DNA from: Clostridia bacterium
Lineage (GTDB): Bacteria > Bacillota > Clostridia > Monoglobales > Monoglobaceae
Direction of reading: 5' to 3'
Assembly: GCA_900769795.1 (NCBI GenBank)
Contig: CAAGHZ010000038.1
Span: 1-10,292, forward strand
DNA length: 10,292 nucleotides
In this document: positions 1 to 6,849 of the stretch, in pieces
How the letters are laid out: each line of letters starts with the position of its first letter
How positions within the stretch are numbered: the first letter of the stretch is position 1
Translations under genes and position numbers: made by a program
Notes under the pieces: generated by a model
Database searches by the model: none
What the model saw: the letters and a program-made list of their open reading frames with translations, nothing else
Told to the model about the DNA's origin: nothing

Positions 1-20
1 ACACGACGCTCTTCCGATCT
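1..20 (+). other. Illumina sequencing adapter remnant (artefact)
   Basis: The first 20 bases, ACACGACGCTCTTCCGATCT, are the 3' end of the standard Illumina TruSeq read-1 adapter. They are not genomic and should be trimmed. The matching reverse complement closes the other end of the contig. Confidence 0.97.
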
Positions 21-190
21 ACGTTTGCCAACGTTTGTCAACCCTTTTTTTAAACTTTTTTTAAAAATTTTTAAAAAAATTTTTACAGACGATTTGGCGC
101 CCTGATTACACATCTCTCTTGAAGAGACTTATATACTATATCACCTATGAGAACATTTGTCAACCCCTTTTTTAAATTTTTTTTAAACAA
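21..190. repeat. T-rich low-complexity block with two diverged repeat copies
   Basis: The block opens with a 10-base unit in near-perfect tandem (ACGTTTGCCA, ACGTTTGTCA). A TTTGTCAACCC motif followed by long T, then A/T runs occurs twice, at about 34-66 and 156-190. Between the copies lie a small inverted repeat (TCTCT-TGA-AGAGA) and a short unique stretch. No ORF is convincing here. From memory, T-rich TTTGTCAA elements of this kind recur between genes and near RNA operons in gut Clostridia. That would explain why the assembly ends here, but this last point is inference. Confidence 0.55.
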
Positions 191-218
191 AAAACGCAAC
201 CGATTTCGGCTGCGTTTT
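191..218 (-). terminator. Intrinsic terminator of the yabE-like gene
   Basis: The arms 191-198 (AAAACGCA) and 211-218 (TGCGTTTT) pair perfectly. An inner CCG/CGG pairing closes around an ATTT loop. The one mismatch on the plus strand (A199/C210) becomes a G-U wobble in minus-strand RNA, giving a 12-pair stem. In that direction the stem runs into a T-rich tract at 190-173. It lies 15 bases beyond the stop codon of the minus-strand gene. Confidence 0.88.
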
Positions 219-232
219 GCTTTGTAATTTTA

Positions 233-1282
233 TTAATCCATAAAGTAGATGCGAACCTGTCTTCTACCAAAACTATAACAAGTAGATCTTGATGGGAAGA
301 AAAGGTCAACCTTCTTACCCTTTATAGCACCACCGCAGTCTCCTGCAATAGCATAGCCATATATATACTGTCCGTCTACAGACTCTATATACATCTTTGT
401 TCCGTATGGAATAACTCTCGGGTCAACAGCAATGACACCATACACAAGTGGCATACCTGTCGATGTCTTGCCCGCCCACGGACCATTATCCGCAGGAGAT
501 GCATCATACGCAGTCGCCGTAAACACTTCTACTCTGCTATAGTTGGTTGGTCTGCTTGCCGGAACAACGCCAAGTTCCCATACATTTTGCGGACCACATT
601 CTACAATCTCCTCTACGGGAGTTGACAAAACTTCATCCTTAATCAGAGTTCTTGAAATCTCAACGCCGTCTTCGTAATGAATCTCATAGGTATATTCATT
701 TACGCCGTTTCTGCCTTCTTGAATTACCTTTCTCTCGCCTGTTGCAAGATTAAGGTTTTCTATTTCGGTAACTGTATGTGCAACCTCTTCCTGTACTGTT
801 ACATTGTGAGAGTCACGCGCGATAACGATAATCGTTTCGCCCTCAGAGACCTTGGCACGAGCTGACGGATAAACATCATCATCTTTATCTGTGTTTATTC
901 CCTGTTCTGCAAGAATCTTCGAAACTTCTCTCTCAGTTGTAAGATACTGTTTGGTTTCACCCATGTAAGCAATGTTTACAGACATCGCTCTCTTTATGCT
1001 TATGATCGCATCGTCGCCAACCACATCGGTTAAAGCGTAATTTACGCGATCACCCTCGTTCAAAATAATACCTTGTTTGGAAAGAATCTTTCCGACATTG
1101 GTATCCATAGTTTTGATCTGAACGGGAGCACTATCCGTATCGGTTATAGTAATGTCATTTGGAGTAGCATACGCAAAACCGCAGCATGTTGAAACAACAA
1201 ATGTCATTGCCAGGAACAAAGCAATAGCCTTGTTTGCACCCCTTGCTTTACCGGACAGTATACCTGTCAGTCTTTTTATCAT
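233..1282 (-). CDS. yabE: YabE-like G5 and 3D domain cell-wall protein
   Basis: This is a predicted exported peptidoglycan-active protein of the YabE/Rpf-like family, probably a wall-remodelling lytic enzyme. The 349-residue product starts with a basic N-terminus and a hydrophobic segment (about 18-38) with likely cleavage after AYA at 39. Two DUF348-type repeats follow (about 46-99 and 100-155), then a G5 domain (about 156-230), then a C-terminal 3D domain (about 250-348). The 3D domain shows TATAYD, AVDPRVIPYGT, AGDCGG (D315) and KKVDLFF (D326), the conserved aspartates that give the domain its name. A GAGGTGA ribosome binding site (1293-1287) fixes the start. The gene is monocistronic, with its own promoter and terminator. 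Domain order is typical of the family; the exact wall bond attacked cannot be read from sequence. Confidence 0.92.
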   Translation of the reverse strand: MIKRLTGILSGKARGANKAIALFLAMTFVVSTCCGFAYATPNDITITDTDSAPVQIKTMDTNVGKILSKQGIILNEGDRVNYALTDVVGDDAIISIKRAMSVNIAYMGETKQYLTTEREVSKILAEQGINTDKDDDVYPSARAKVSEGETIIVIARDSHNVTVQEEVAHTVTEIENLNLATGERKVIQEGRNGVNEYTYEIHYEDGVEISRTLIKDEVLSTPVEEIVECGPQNVWELGVVPASRPTNYSRVEVFTATAYDASPADNGPWAGKTSTGMPLVYGVIAVDPRVIPYGTKMYIESVDGQYIYGYAIAGDCGGAIKGKKVDLFFPSRSTCYSFGRRQVRIYFMD

Positions 1283-1367
1283 TAAATCACCTCGTAATAT
1301 TTTTACACCAAAATACCTGTGCGCATTCGCAAAATTGGAAAAATTTGGTTTATCGTACTACACTGCC

Positions 1368-1396
1368 ATTATAACCCGAAAATATTTTATCGTCAA
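1368..1396 (-). promoter_or_regulatory. Sigma-A-type promoter of the yabE-like gene
   Basis: Read on the minus strand, the -35 is TTGACG (1396-1391) and the -10 is a perfect TATAAT (1373-1368), with a 17-base spacer. Transcription would begin near 1361, giving a leader of about 80 bases. Confidence 0.82.
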
Positions 1397-1543
1397 ATTG
1401 CAAAATCGGGCTAACCCCGATTTATTTAAAAATATATGTAATAAAATTAAATTTAAACCAAATTTCCACCCCAAAAGTCTCGTTTTCTTCGTTTTTCACC
1501 CAAAATGCTCCCAAATGGGAAATTTTTACATTAATTTTGGTTA

Positions 1544-1572
1544 TTGTGCTTAACAAAATTATCTGTTATACT
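1544..1572 (+). promoter_or_regulatory. Possible distal promoter of the trmN6-rsmI operon
   Basis: TTGTGC (1544-1549) and TATACT (1567-1572) are 17 bases apart. A TGT extension precedes the -10, making it an extended -10 promoter. The -35 is weak, and the leader would be about 200 bases. Confidence 0.5.
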
Positions 1573-1673
1573 ACTATATGATATGTTTTTTCATGCTACA
1601 TTTATTATTATTTAATTTAAATACGTGGCAGCTATTAGCTCTTAACCTTGATTTTTAAAGAGAATTTTAGTTT

Positions 1674-1702
1674 TTGGGACAAGTTTTTAATTTTTTTAAA
1701 AT
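1674..1702 (+). promoter_or_regulatory. Possible proximal promoter of the trmN6-rsmI operon
   Basis: TTGGGA (1674-1679) and TAAAAT (1697-1702) are spaced by 17 bases, giving a leader of about 70 bases. The region is so A/T rich that a chance match is a real possibility. Confidence 0.4.
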
Positions 1703-1781
1703 TCGTTTGTTAATTTTGCACAAACGTAGAGCAATTTTTATGGTAATTGTATAACTTTTTAAATATTTGGAGGAAATTTAC

Positions 1782-2543
1782 ATGAATTCAGATTTCATTT
1801 ATCCAAACGAAAGAGTTGATGATTTGCAACTCGACGGTCTTAAAATAATTCAAAATCCTCAATGGTTTTGTTTTGGCACAGACGCAGTTCTTTTGGCCGA
1901 TTATGCAAAAGACTCCATAAAAAAAGGGGCAAGGGTTTTGGATTTATGCAGCGGCAACGGAATCATTCCTATTCTTCTGTCAGCCAAAAGCTATGCAGCC
2001 AAAATATATGGAGTGGAAATTCAAAAACCTGTTGTCGAGATGGCAAATCGCTCAATAAAGTTAAACAATCTTGAGGACAAAATCGAAATGATTTGCGACG
2101 ACCTGAAAACTTCCGAAAACCATTTTGGTCGGAGTTTCTTCAATAATATAGTGTGTAACCCTCCATACAAAGAAGCAGGGGGTGGCCTGATAAACAAAAA
2201 CGACCCCGTCACCCTTGCCCGTCACGAAATTTTGTGTTCGCTTGAAGATATAATACGAGTTTCTTCTATATTATTAGAGCCATACGGAAAGTTGTGTATG
2301 ATTCACCGCCCCGAAAGGCTTGCAGACATTCTGTGTCTTATGAGGCAATACCGCATTGAGCCAAAGCGTCTGCGATTTGTTCATCCTATGCCCGACAAGA
2401 CGGCGACTATGATTTTGGTTGAAGGAGCATATTGTGGCAAACCCAAACTTTTTCTTGACCCACCTCTATACATATACAATAAGCCAAATGAGTATACAGA
2501 TGAGTTACTACATATATATAATAGAAAGAAGGCAAGTTTATGA
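1782..2543 (+). CDS. trmN6: TrmN6/YabB-type tRNA (adenine-N6)-methyltransferase
   Basis: This is a SAM-dependent methyltransferase of the YfiC/TrmN6 (YabB) family. E. coli TrmN6 makes m6A at position 37 of a valine tRNA. The 253-residue product has FGTDAVLLADYA (31-42), the SAM-binding loop LDLCSGNGIIP (53-63), an acidic ribose-binding position in GVEIQ (E79), and the catalytic NPPY motif (126-129) of N6-adenine methylases. The start is set by GGAGG at 1769-1773, eight bases before ATG 1782; an upstream in-frame TTG at 1767 would sit inside that site. The stop overlaps the rsmI start as ATGA, so the two RNA methylases are translationally coupled. The exact tRNA substrate is inferred from the family. 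Confidence 0.88.
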   Translation: MNSDFIYPNERVDDLQLDGLKIIQNPQWFCFGTDAVLLADYAKDSIKKGARVLDLCSGNGIIPILLSAKSYAAKIYGVEIQKPVVEMANRSIKLNNLEDKIEMICDDLKTSENHFGRSFFNNIVCNPPYKEAGGGLINKNDPVTLARHEILCSLEDIIRVSSILLEPYGKLCMIHRPERLADILCLMRQYRIEPKRLRFVHPMPDKTATMILVEGAYCGKPKLFLDPPLYIYNKPNEYTDELLHIYNRKKASL

Positions 2544-3388
2544 GCGGAAAACTTTTTCTTTGTCCAACACCTATAGGTAACCTTGGCGATATCACCATGC
2601 GCACTTTAGATGTTTTAAAAAGTGTTGATTTAATTGCAGCGGAAGACACACGTGTCAGCGCAAAACTGCTTAACCATTTTGACATAAAAGTTCCTACCAC
2701 CAGTTACTATGAGCATAACAAAAGAGAGAAGGGCAGCTATCTTATTGAAAAACTTCAGTGTGGTATGAATATCGCCGTAATAACCGACGCCGGTATGCCC
2801 GGAATATCTGACCCCGGCGAAGACCTGGTAAAGCTTTGTATACAAAACAACATAGAGGTAGAGGCTCTGCCGGGACCATGCGCTTTTGTAACAGCTCTTG
2901 TAGCCTCCGGCCTACCGACAGGCAGATTTTCTTTTGAGGGCTTCCTGACAACCAACCACAAGAACCGCATTGAGCATCTTGAGTCTTTAAGAAGTGACCC
3001 CCGCACGCTTATATTTTATGAAGCTCCACATAAGTTGAAGAACACTCTAAACGATATGCTGGAGGTTTTTGGAGATCGAAAAATTGTTCTTGCCAGAGAA
3101 TTGACCAAGAAATACGAGGAGTACATCCGAACAACATTAAAAGATGCCATCATATATTATGAAGAAACTCCTCCCAAAGGCGAATTTGTTCTTATTCTCG
3201 ACGGCGAAGATCCGGAGAAAATAAAAGAAGATTATCTCCTCTCCATGCCGTCCGCTGAGGAACTTTTGAGAAAATACTCAAAAGAAGGTTTGAGAGCAAA
3301 AGAACTTACAAAACTTGTCGCCGATGAGCTTAAACGCCCGAAGCGCGACATCTATGATTTATACCTTAAGATAAAAGAAACTCTATAG
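2540..3388 (+). CDS. rsmI: 16S rRNA (cytidine-1402-2'-O)-methyltransferase RsmI
   Basis: RsmI 2'-O-methylates C1402 in the decoding centre of 16S rRNA, using SAM. At 282 residues it has the usual family length. Tetrapyrrole-methylase-fold signatures are all present: PTPIGNLGDIT (9-19), AEDTR (34-38), ITDAGMPGISDPG (81-93), LPGPCA (110-115), FYEAPHKL (159-166), RELTKKYEE (186-194) and KGEFVLIL (213-220). A C-terminal helical tail rich in Lys and Arg covers about 236-280. The weak ribosome binding site (AAGG at 2529-2532) and the ATGA overlap imply coupling to the gene in front. I see no terminator after the stop, so some read-through into the sipL-like gene is possible. Confidence 0.96.
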   Translation: MSGKLFLCPTPIGNLGDITMRTLDVLKSVDLIAAEDTRVSAKLLNHFDIKVPTTSYYEHNKREKGSYLIEKLQCGMNIAVITDAGMPGISDPGEDLVKLCIQNNIEVEALPGPCAFVTALVASGLPTGRFSFEGFLTTNHKNRIEHLESLRSDPRTLIFYEAPHKLKNTLNDMLEVFGDRKIVLARELTKKYEEYIRTTLKDAIIYYEETPPKGEFVLILDGEDPEKIKEDYLLSMPSAEELLRKYSKEGLRAKELTKLVADELKRPKRDIYDLYLKIKETL

Positions 3389-3393
3389 GCCTA

Positions 3394-3422
3394 TCATATT
3401 ACCTCCTCCTTTTGCATATAAT
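3394..3422 (+). promoter_or_regulatory. Sigma-E-like sporulation promoter of the sipL-like gene
   Basis: TCATATT (3394-3400) and CATATAAT (3415-3422) are separated by 14 bases. This agrees closely with the B. subtilis mother-cell sigma-E consensus as I recall it (kmATATT, 13-15 bases, CATAyAmT or close). A start near 3429 would give a leader of about 34 bases. The -10 also contains TATAAT, but no sigma-A -35 lies at the right distance: 3394-3399 reads TCATAT. Confidence 0.72.
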
Positions 3423-3462
3423 TTATCAAAGTATAAATGTTACGAAAAGCGAGGTAAATAAT

Positions 3463-5016
3463 ATGTCTGCCATATTAAAGAAAGAACAACTTCATACAAA
3501 CGAGGTAATTTGTCAAAAATACAGTCAAACAAGCGTTGACTGCGACGTTATAGTCCCTGATATAAACCCTGATATTTTAAAGGTTTTAGAGGTAGATGGG
3601 TTTGTTTCCATCAAGGAAAAATCTATCAGGCAGGGCAAAATATATGTTCACGGCACAGCATATATGACCATGCTGTATGTTCCCGATGGAGAGGTGCTGA
3701 GTAAGGTTAAGGCTCTTGTTACAACACAGGAGTTTGTCCACACCATAGATGTTCCATCCACAGATGACGATGTAACCCTCTGTTTAGAGATTGAACCGGA
3801 ATCCTTTAATCACACCCTTATAAACAGCCGGAAGGTAAACCTCCGATGTACGGTTGGGATAAATGCAAAACTTACCACACACAAGAGTATTGAACTCGCA
3901 ACAGACATAGAAGATGCATCCGGAAACATCTGCACTGACACTGCAAACATCAGGATATGCAACGCCATCGTAAACTCAGAGAATCGGCTGAACATTTGCG
4001 AGCAACTTGAACTGCCATCGGGGAAACCCGGAATAGGCGAATTATTGAAAACGACGGTTTGTCCTCAATCCCTTGAGTTCACTCTTTCAGAAGGAGAAGC
4101 CACCGCAAAAGGTCAGGTCAGGATTTGTTCTTTGTATTCATCAGTCGATGATGGTTCTATTCAGTTTGTTGAGTACACAATCCCATTTGAAAAGGAGTTC
4201 GAACTTCCCGGAGCAGAAGATGATATGGAGGGGGAGATCGAATACACCCTTACAGATATGTACTGTGAAATCAGAGATGACTCTGATGGTGAGCCACGAA
4301 TTTTAGGCATTGACCTCGGTCTTTGCGCCCTGATAAAAGGAATGTATACAAATGAACTGGCGGTAATCAAAGATGCTTACTCGCTGTATGGTATCGCTAC
4401 CATAACATCCCGGGAAATTAGCCTTGAACAGCTTATGGACAACACAACCGCCCAAATCACTCACAAAACATCTGCTTCTTTACCCGGACAGTTGCCTGAA
4501 ATATATCAGGTTTGTAATGTTTCTGCCCAATCATCTGTTGACAGGCTTACCTCCGAAAACGACGAAATCACATTGTTCGGACATATAAAATGCAACATTT
4601 TGTATCTATCTTCCGACGAAGCAATGCCTCTGTGCTCCTTTGAAGAAATCTCTGAGTTCACCCACACATTTCACGTTTCGAACGCGGATGCGCATACGTT
4701 ATGTGACGCGAAAGTTTTTACCGAGCACGTTGGCTATACCATGAACGGCGGCGACAGTCTTGATCTGCGGATAGTTCTCGGTCTTAACGTCCGCTCTTTT
4801 AAGAACGAAAACTTTACCCAAATCACAGATATAGAGGTGTCAGAACCGGAGGACAAAAAGCCCGATCCATGCATAATTATTTACTTTGTACAACACGGAG
4901 ACACTCTTTGGAAAATTGCAAAAAAATACCGCACCACCGTTGCCGCACTAATGGAGTGCAACAATCTAAGCAGTGACAGACTTGATATTGGCCAACAGCT
5001 GCGTATTTGCAGATAA
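3463..5016 (+). CDS. sipL: SipL-like SPOCS (DUF3794) and LysM spore coat assembly protein
   Basis: This 517-residue protein has repeated SPOCS/DUF3794 beta domains over most of its length, opening with QTSVDCDVIVPDINPDILKV (22-41), and a C-terminal LysM domain (about 474-517: YFVQHGDTLWKIAKKY then LDIGQQLRI). This architecture is that of clostridial SipL, the counterpart of Bacillus SpoVID, which binds SpoIVA and encases the forespore with coat. No signal peptide is present, as expected for a mother-cell cytosolic protein. ATG 3463 is chosen because GAGG (3451-3454) sits eight bases upstream; an upstream TTG at 3412 lies inside the promoter -10 region. The sigma-E-like promoter supports a sporulation role. 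Other DUF3794-LysM paralogues exist, so the sipL name is likely but not certain. Confidence 0.85.
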   Translation: MSAILKKEQLHTNEVICQKYSQTSVDCDVIVPDINPDILKVLEVDGFVSIKEKSIRQGKIYVHGTAYMTMLYVPDGEVLSKVKALVTTQEFVHTIDVPSTDDDVTLCLEIEPESFNHTLINSRKVNLRCTVGINAKLTTHKSIELATDIEDASGNICTDTANIRICNAIVNSENRLNICEQLELPSGKPGIGELLKTTVCPQSLEFTLSEGEATAKGQVRICSLYSSVDDGSIQFVEYTIPFEKEFELPGAEDDMEGEIEYTLTDMYCEIRDDSDGEPRILGIDLGLCALIKGMYTNELAVIKDAYSLYGIATITSREISLEQLMDNTTAQITHKTSASLPGQLPEIYQVCNVSAQSSVDRLTSENDEITLFGHIKCNILYLSSDEAMPLCSFEEISEFTHTFHVSNADAHTLCDAKVFTEHVGYTMNGGDSLDLRIVLGLNVRSFKNENFTQITDIEVSEPEDKKPDPCIIIYFVQHGDTLWKIAKKYRTTVAALMECNNLSSDRLDIGQQLRICR

Positions 5017-5048
5017 AAAAATGCCATCTCTCTGAGATGGCATTTTTT
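5016..5048. terminator. Bidirectional terminator between convergent genes
   Basis: A perfect 15-base inverted repeat (5016-5030 and 5034-5048) with a TCT loop has A6 on the left and T6 on the right, so it works as an intrinsic terminator in both directions. Its outer bases are part of the stop codons of the sipL-like gene (5014-5016) and of the aminotransferase (5049-5047). Confidence 0.93.
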
Positions 5049-6219
5049 ATCTATGTTTTACAAAACTCTCTATTCTATTTAAAGCTTCGTTTATACTGTC
5101 TATGGAATAAGCGTAAGAACAACGGATAAATCCGTCTCCACAGTCTCCGAAAGCACTGCCCGGAATTACTGCAACCTTCTTCTCCATAAGCACTCTTTCG
5201 CAAAATTCATCTGACGAAAGACCTGTGTTTTTTACAGACGGGAAGGCATAAAACGCTCCTTTTGGTTCGAAACACTCAAGGCCCATATCATTAAAACCGG
5301 AAACTATAACGTTTCTGCGCATGTTATATTCGTCGCGCATCATCTCGATATCCTCATCTCCGTTTTTAAGAGCCTCTATTGCCGCATACTGTGCAGTGGT
5401 CGGCGCTGACATTATGGCAAACTGATGAACCTTTGTCATCATTTTTATTATATCAGGATGTCCGCACGCGTATCCCAGCCTCCAACCCGTCATCGCATAT
5501 GCTTTGGAAAATCCACTTACCAGAACAGTCCTCTCATACATTTCGGGTATCTGCGCTATGGAAAAATGTCTTTCCTCTCCATATGTAAGCTCGGCATAAA
5601 TCTCGTCAGCCAGAACAATTATATCTGTGCCCTTTAAGACCTCCGCAATATTCTCTAAATCTTCCTTACTCATTATCGCACCCGTTGGGTTGTTGGGGAA
5701 AGGCAAAATAAGCACCTTTGTTTTAGGAGTAATCGCTGCTTTAAGTTCATCAGCTGTAAGACGGAACTCATTCTCTTGCTTTGTCACAATAGATACCGGC
5801 ACACCCCCCGCAAGAGCGGTAATGGGACGATAGCAAACAAAACATGGTTCAGGTATCAAGACCTCGTCTCCCGGCTCAATAACTGTTCTTATACATAAAT
5901 CGATCGCTTCACTGCCGCCAACTGTTACTATGACCTGCGAGAGAGGATCGTATTTAAGAGTAAATCTGCGTTCTAAGTAATTTGAAATCTCTATTCTTAA
6001 TTCTTTAAGACCTGAATTTGATGTATAATATGTCATTCCCTTTTCAAGAGAGTATATACCTTCATCGCGAATATGCCATGGAGTAACAAAATCAGGCTCC
6101 CCAACCCCGAGAGAAATGACATCATCCATTTCTGCCGCTATATCAAAGAACTTACGAATTCCTGATGGCGGGATATTTTTGACAACAGGGTTGAGTATCT
6201 TCTGCATGTCAATACTCAT
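5047..6219 (-). CDS. PLP-dependent class I/II aminotransferase
   Basis: This is a fold-type I aminotransferase of the aspartate/aromatic group, moving amino groups between an amino acid and a 2-oxo acid. The 390 residues are the usual length. Visible signatures are GVGEPDF (38-44), YTSNSGLKELR (65-75), PFPNNPTG (173-180, N177 contacting PLP), ADEIY (204-208, D205 pairing with the pyridine nitrogen), SGFSKAYAMTGWRLGY (235-250, Schiff-base K239) and IRCSYA (R366, substrate carboxylate). It lies directly behind an Lrp/AsnC regulator with an ATGA overlap at 6216-6219, which points to amino acid metabolism. The substrate (aspartate, aromatic, alanine or other) cannot be settled from sequence alone. 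Transcription ends at the shared hairpin. Confidence 0.93.
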   Translation of the reverse strand: MSIDMQKILNPVVKNIPPSGIRKFFDIAAEMDDVISLGVGEPDFVTPWHIRDEGIYSLEKGMTYYTSNSGLKELRIEISNYLERRFTLKYDPLSQVIVTVGGSEAIDLCIRTVIEPGDEVLIPEPCFVCYRPITALAGGVPVSIVTKQENEFRLTADELKAAITPKTKVLILPFPNNPTGAIMSKEDLENIAEVLKGTDIIVLADEIYAELTYGEERHFSIAQIPEMYERTVLVSGFSKAYAMTGWRLGYACGHPDIIKMMTKVHQFAIMSAPTTAQYAAIEALKNGDEDIEMMRDEYNMRRNVIVSGFNDMGLECFEPKGAFYAFPSVKNTGLSSDEFCERVLMEKKVAVIPGSAFGDCGDGFIRCSYAYSIDSINEALNRIESFVKHR

Positions 6220-6725
6220 AAGGAGATAACCTCTCTTTCATCCTTCTCGGGTTTGCAACAAACCACGCCATCGTACTTATATCTCTTCAGCACAAAATGG
6301 GTAGCTGTACTGATTACCGACTCCATCGGCGCAAGATGTTCTGATACAAAGAGGGAAATCTCTCTTATATTGTCGCCCTCAACCGTAATACCAAAATCAT
6401 AGCTGCCGCTCATAAGGTTTATTGCCTTTACCTCAGGGAACTGATAAATCCTCTCTGCGATTCTGTCAAACCCCTTGTTTCTCTGTGGAGTAACTTTAAG
6501 TTCTATATACGCAGTAACTGCATTAGTGCCATACGCCTTATCCCAGTTTATACGCGCACCGTATCCCAATATCACCCCATCAGTCTCAAGCCCGTCTATA
6601 ATTTCCGCTACCTCTGTTGTGGTCATCTCCAGCATAGTCGCCATCTGCTCAAGCGAACGACGACAATCTGTATGTAAAAGATTTAAAACCTTTTCCGCTT
6701 TCTTTTCGTAAACTGTATCAGACAT
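6216..6725 (-). CDS. Lrp/AsnC family transcriptional regulator
   Basis: This 169-residue regulator has an N-terminal winged helix-turn-helix (about 8-60; LNLLHTDCRRSLEQMATML leads into the recognition region) and a RAM effector-binding domain (about 68-150, including NLMSGSYDFGITVEG). Lrp-type proteins form octamers or hexadecamers, sense amino acids and often control the adjacent gene and themselves. ATG 6725 is chosen because GGAGG (6738-6734) lies eight bases upstream; a longer in-frame form would have no such site. The stop overlaps the aminotransferase start. The C-terminus (150-169), with a CC pair and a charged tail, is not part of the standard domain. The effector is unknown. Confidence 0.92.
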   Translation of the reverse strand: MSDTVYEKKAEKVLNLLHTDCRRSLEQMATMLEMTTTEVAEIIDGLETDGVILGYGARINWDKAYGTNAVTAYIELKVTPQRNKGFDRIAERIYQFPEVKAINLMSGSYDFGITVEGDNIREISLFVSEHLAPMESVISTATHFVLKRYKYDGVVCCKPEKDEREVISL

Positions 6726-6770
6726 AATAACAACCTCCAATTGTGTATAGTTCCTCACTCTAATTCATAT

Positions 6771-6811
6771 ATAATAACATTTAAAATCCACTTCGTCAAT
6801 AAATGTCATTT
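6771..6811 (-). promoter_or_regulatory. Promoter of the Lrp-aminotransferase operon with possible operator
   Basis: On the minus strand, TTGACG (6799-6794) and TATTAT (6776-6771) are 17 bases apart, with a TGT extension in front of the -10. Just upstream of the -35 is a palindrome, AAATG-A-CATTT on the minus strand (6811-6801). It could be an autoregulatory Lrp site, but that is only position-based inference. Confidence 0.7.
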
Positions 6812-6849
6812 GTTTGTAAGCATATTGTCTTTGTTTTGCAAGGCGACTC

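Larger units (their letters stand above)
1283..1781. other. AT-rich divergent intergenic spacer
   Basis: This 499-base gap separates the divergent yabE-like and trmN6-like genes. It contains one clear minus-strand promoter and two possible plus-strand promoters, listed separately. Small inverted repeats are also visible: AAATCGGG/CCCGATTT (1403-1410 and 1416-1423), TCCCA-AA-TGGGA near 1510-1521, and CGTTTGT/ACAAACG (1704-1710 and 1720-1726). I see no tRNA, known riboswitch or credible small gene. The ORF reading through the left part overlaps the yabE start antisense and lacks coding character. Confidence 0.7.

Noticed and set aside
1152..1553. A 133-codon plus-strand frame across the yabE start and the spacer
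   Set aside because: It overlaps the yabE signal peptide region antisense, has no ribosome binding site, and the spacer part is non-coding AT-rich sequence.
1573..1766. Possible leader riboswitch before the trmN6-like gene
   Set aside because: No known aptamer core, and only one short inverted repeat in otherwise simple A/T-rich sequence.
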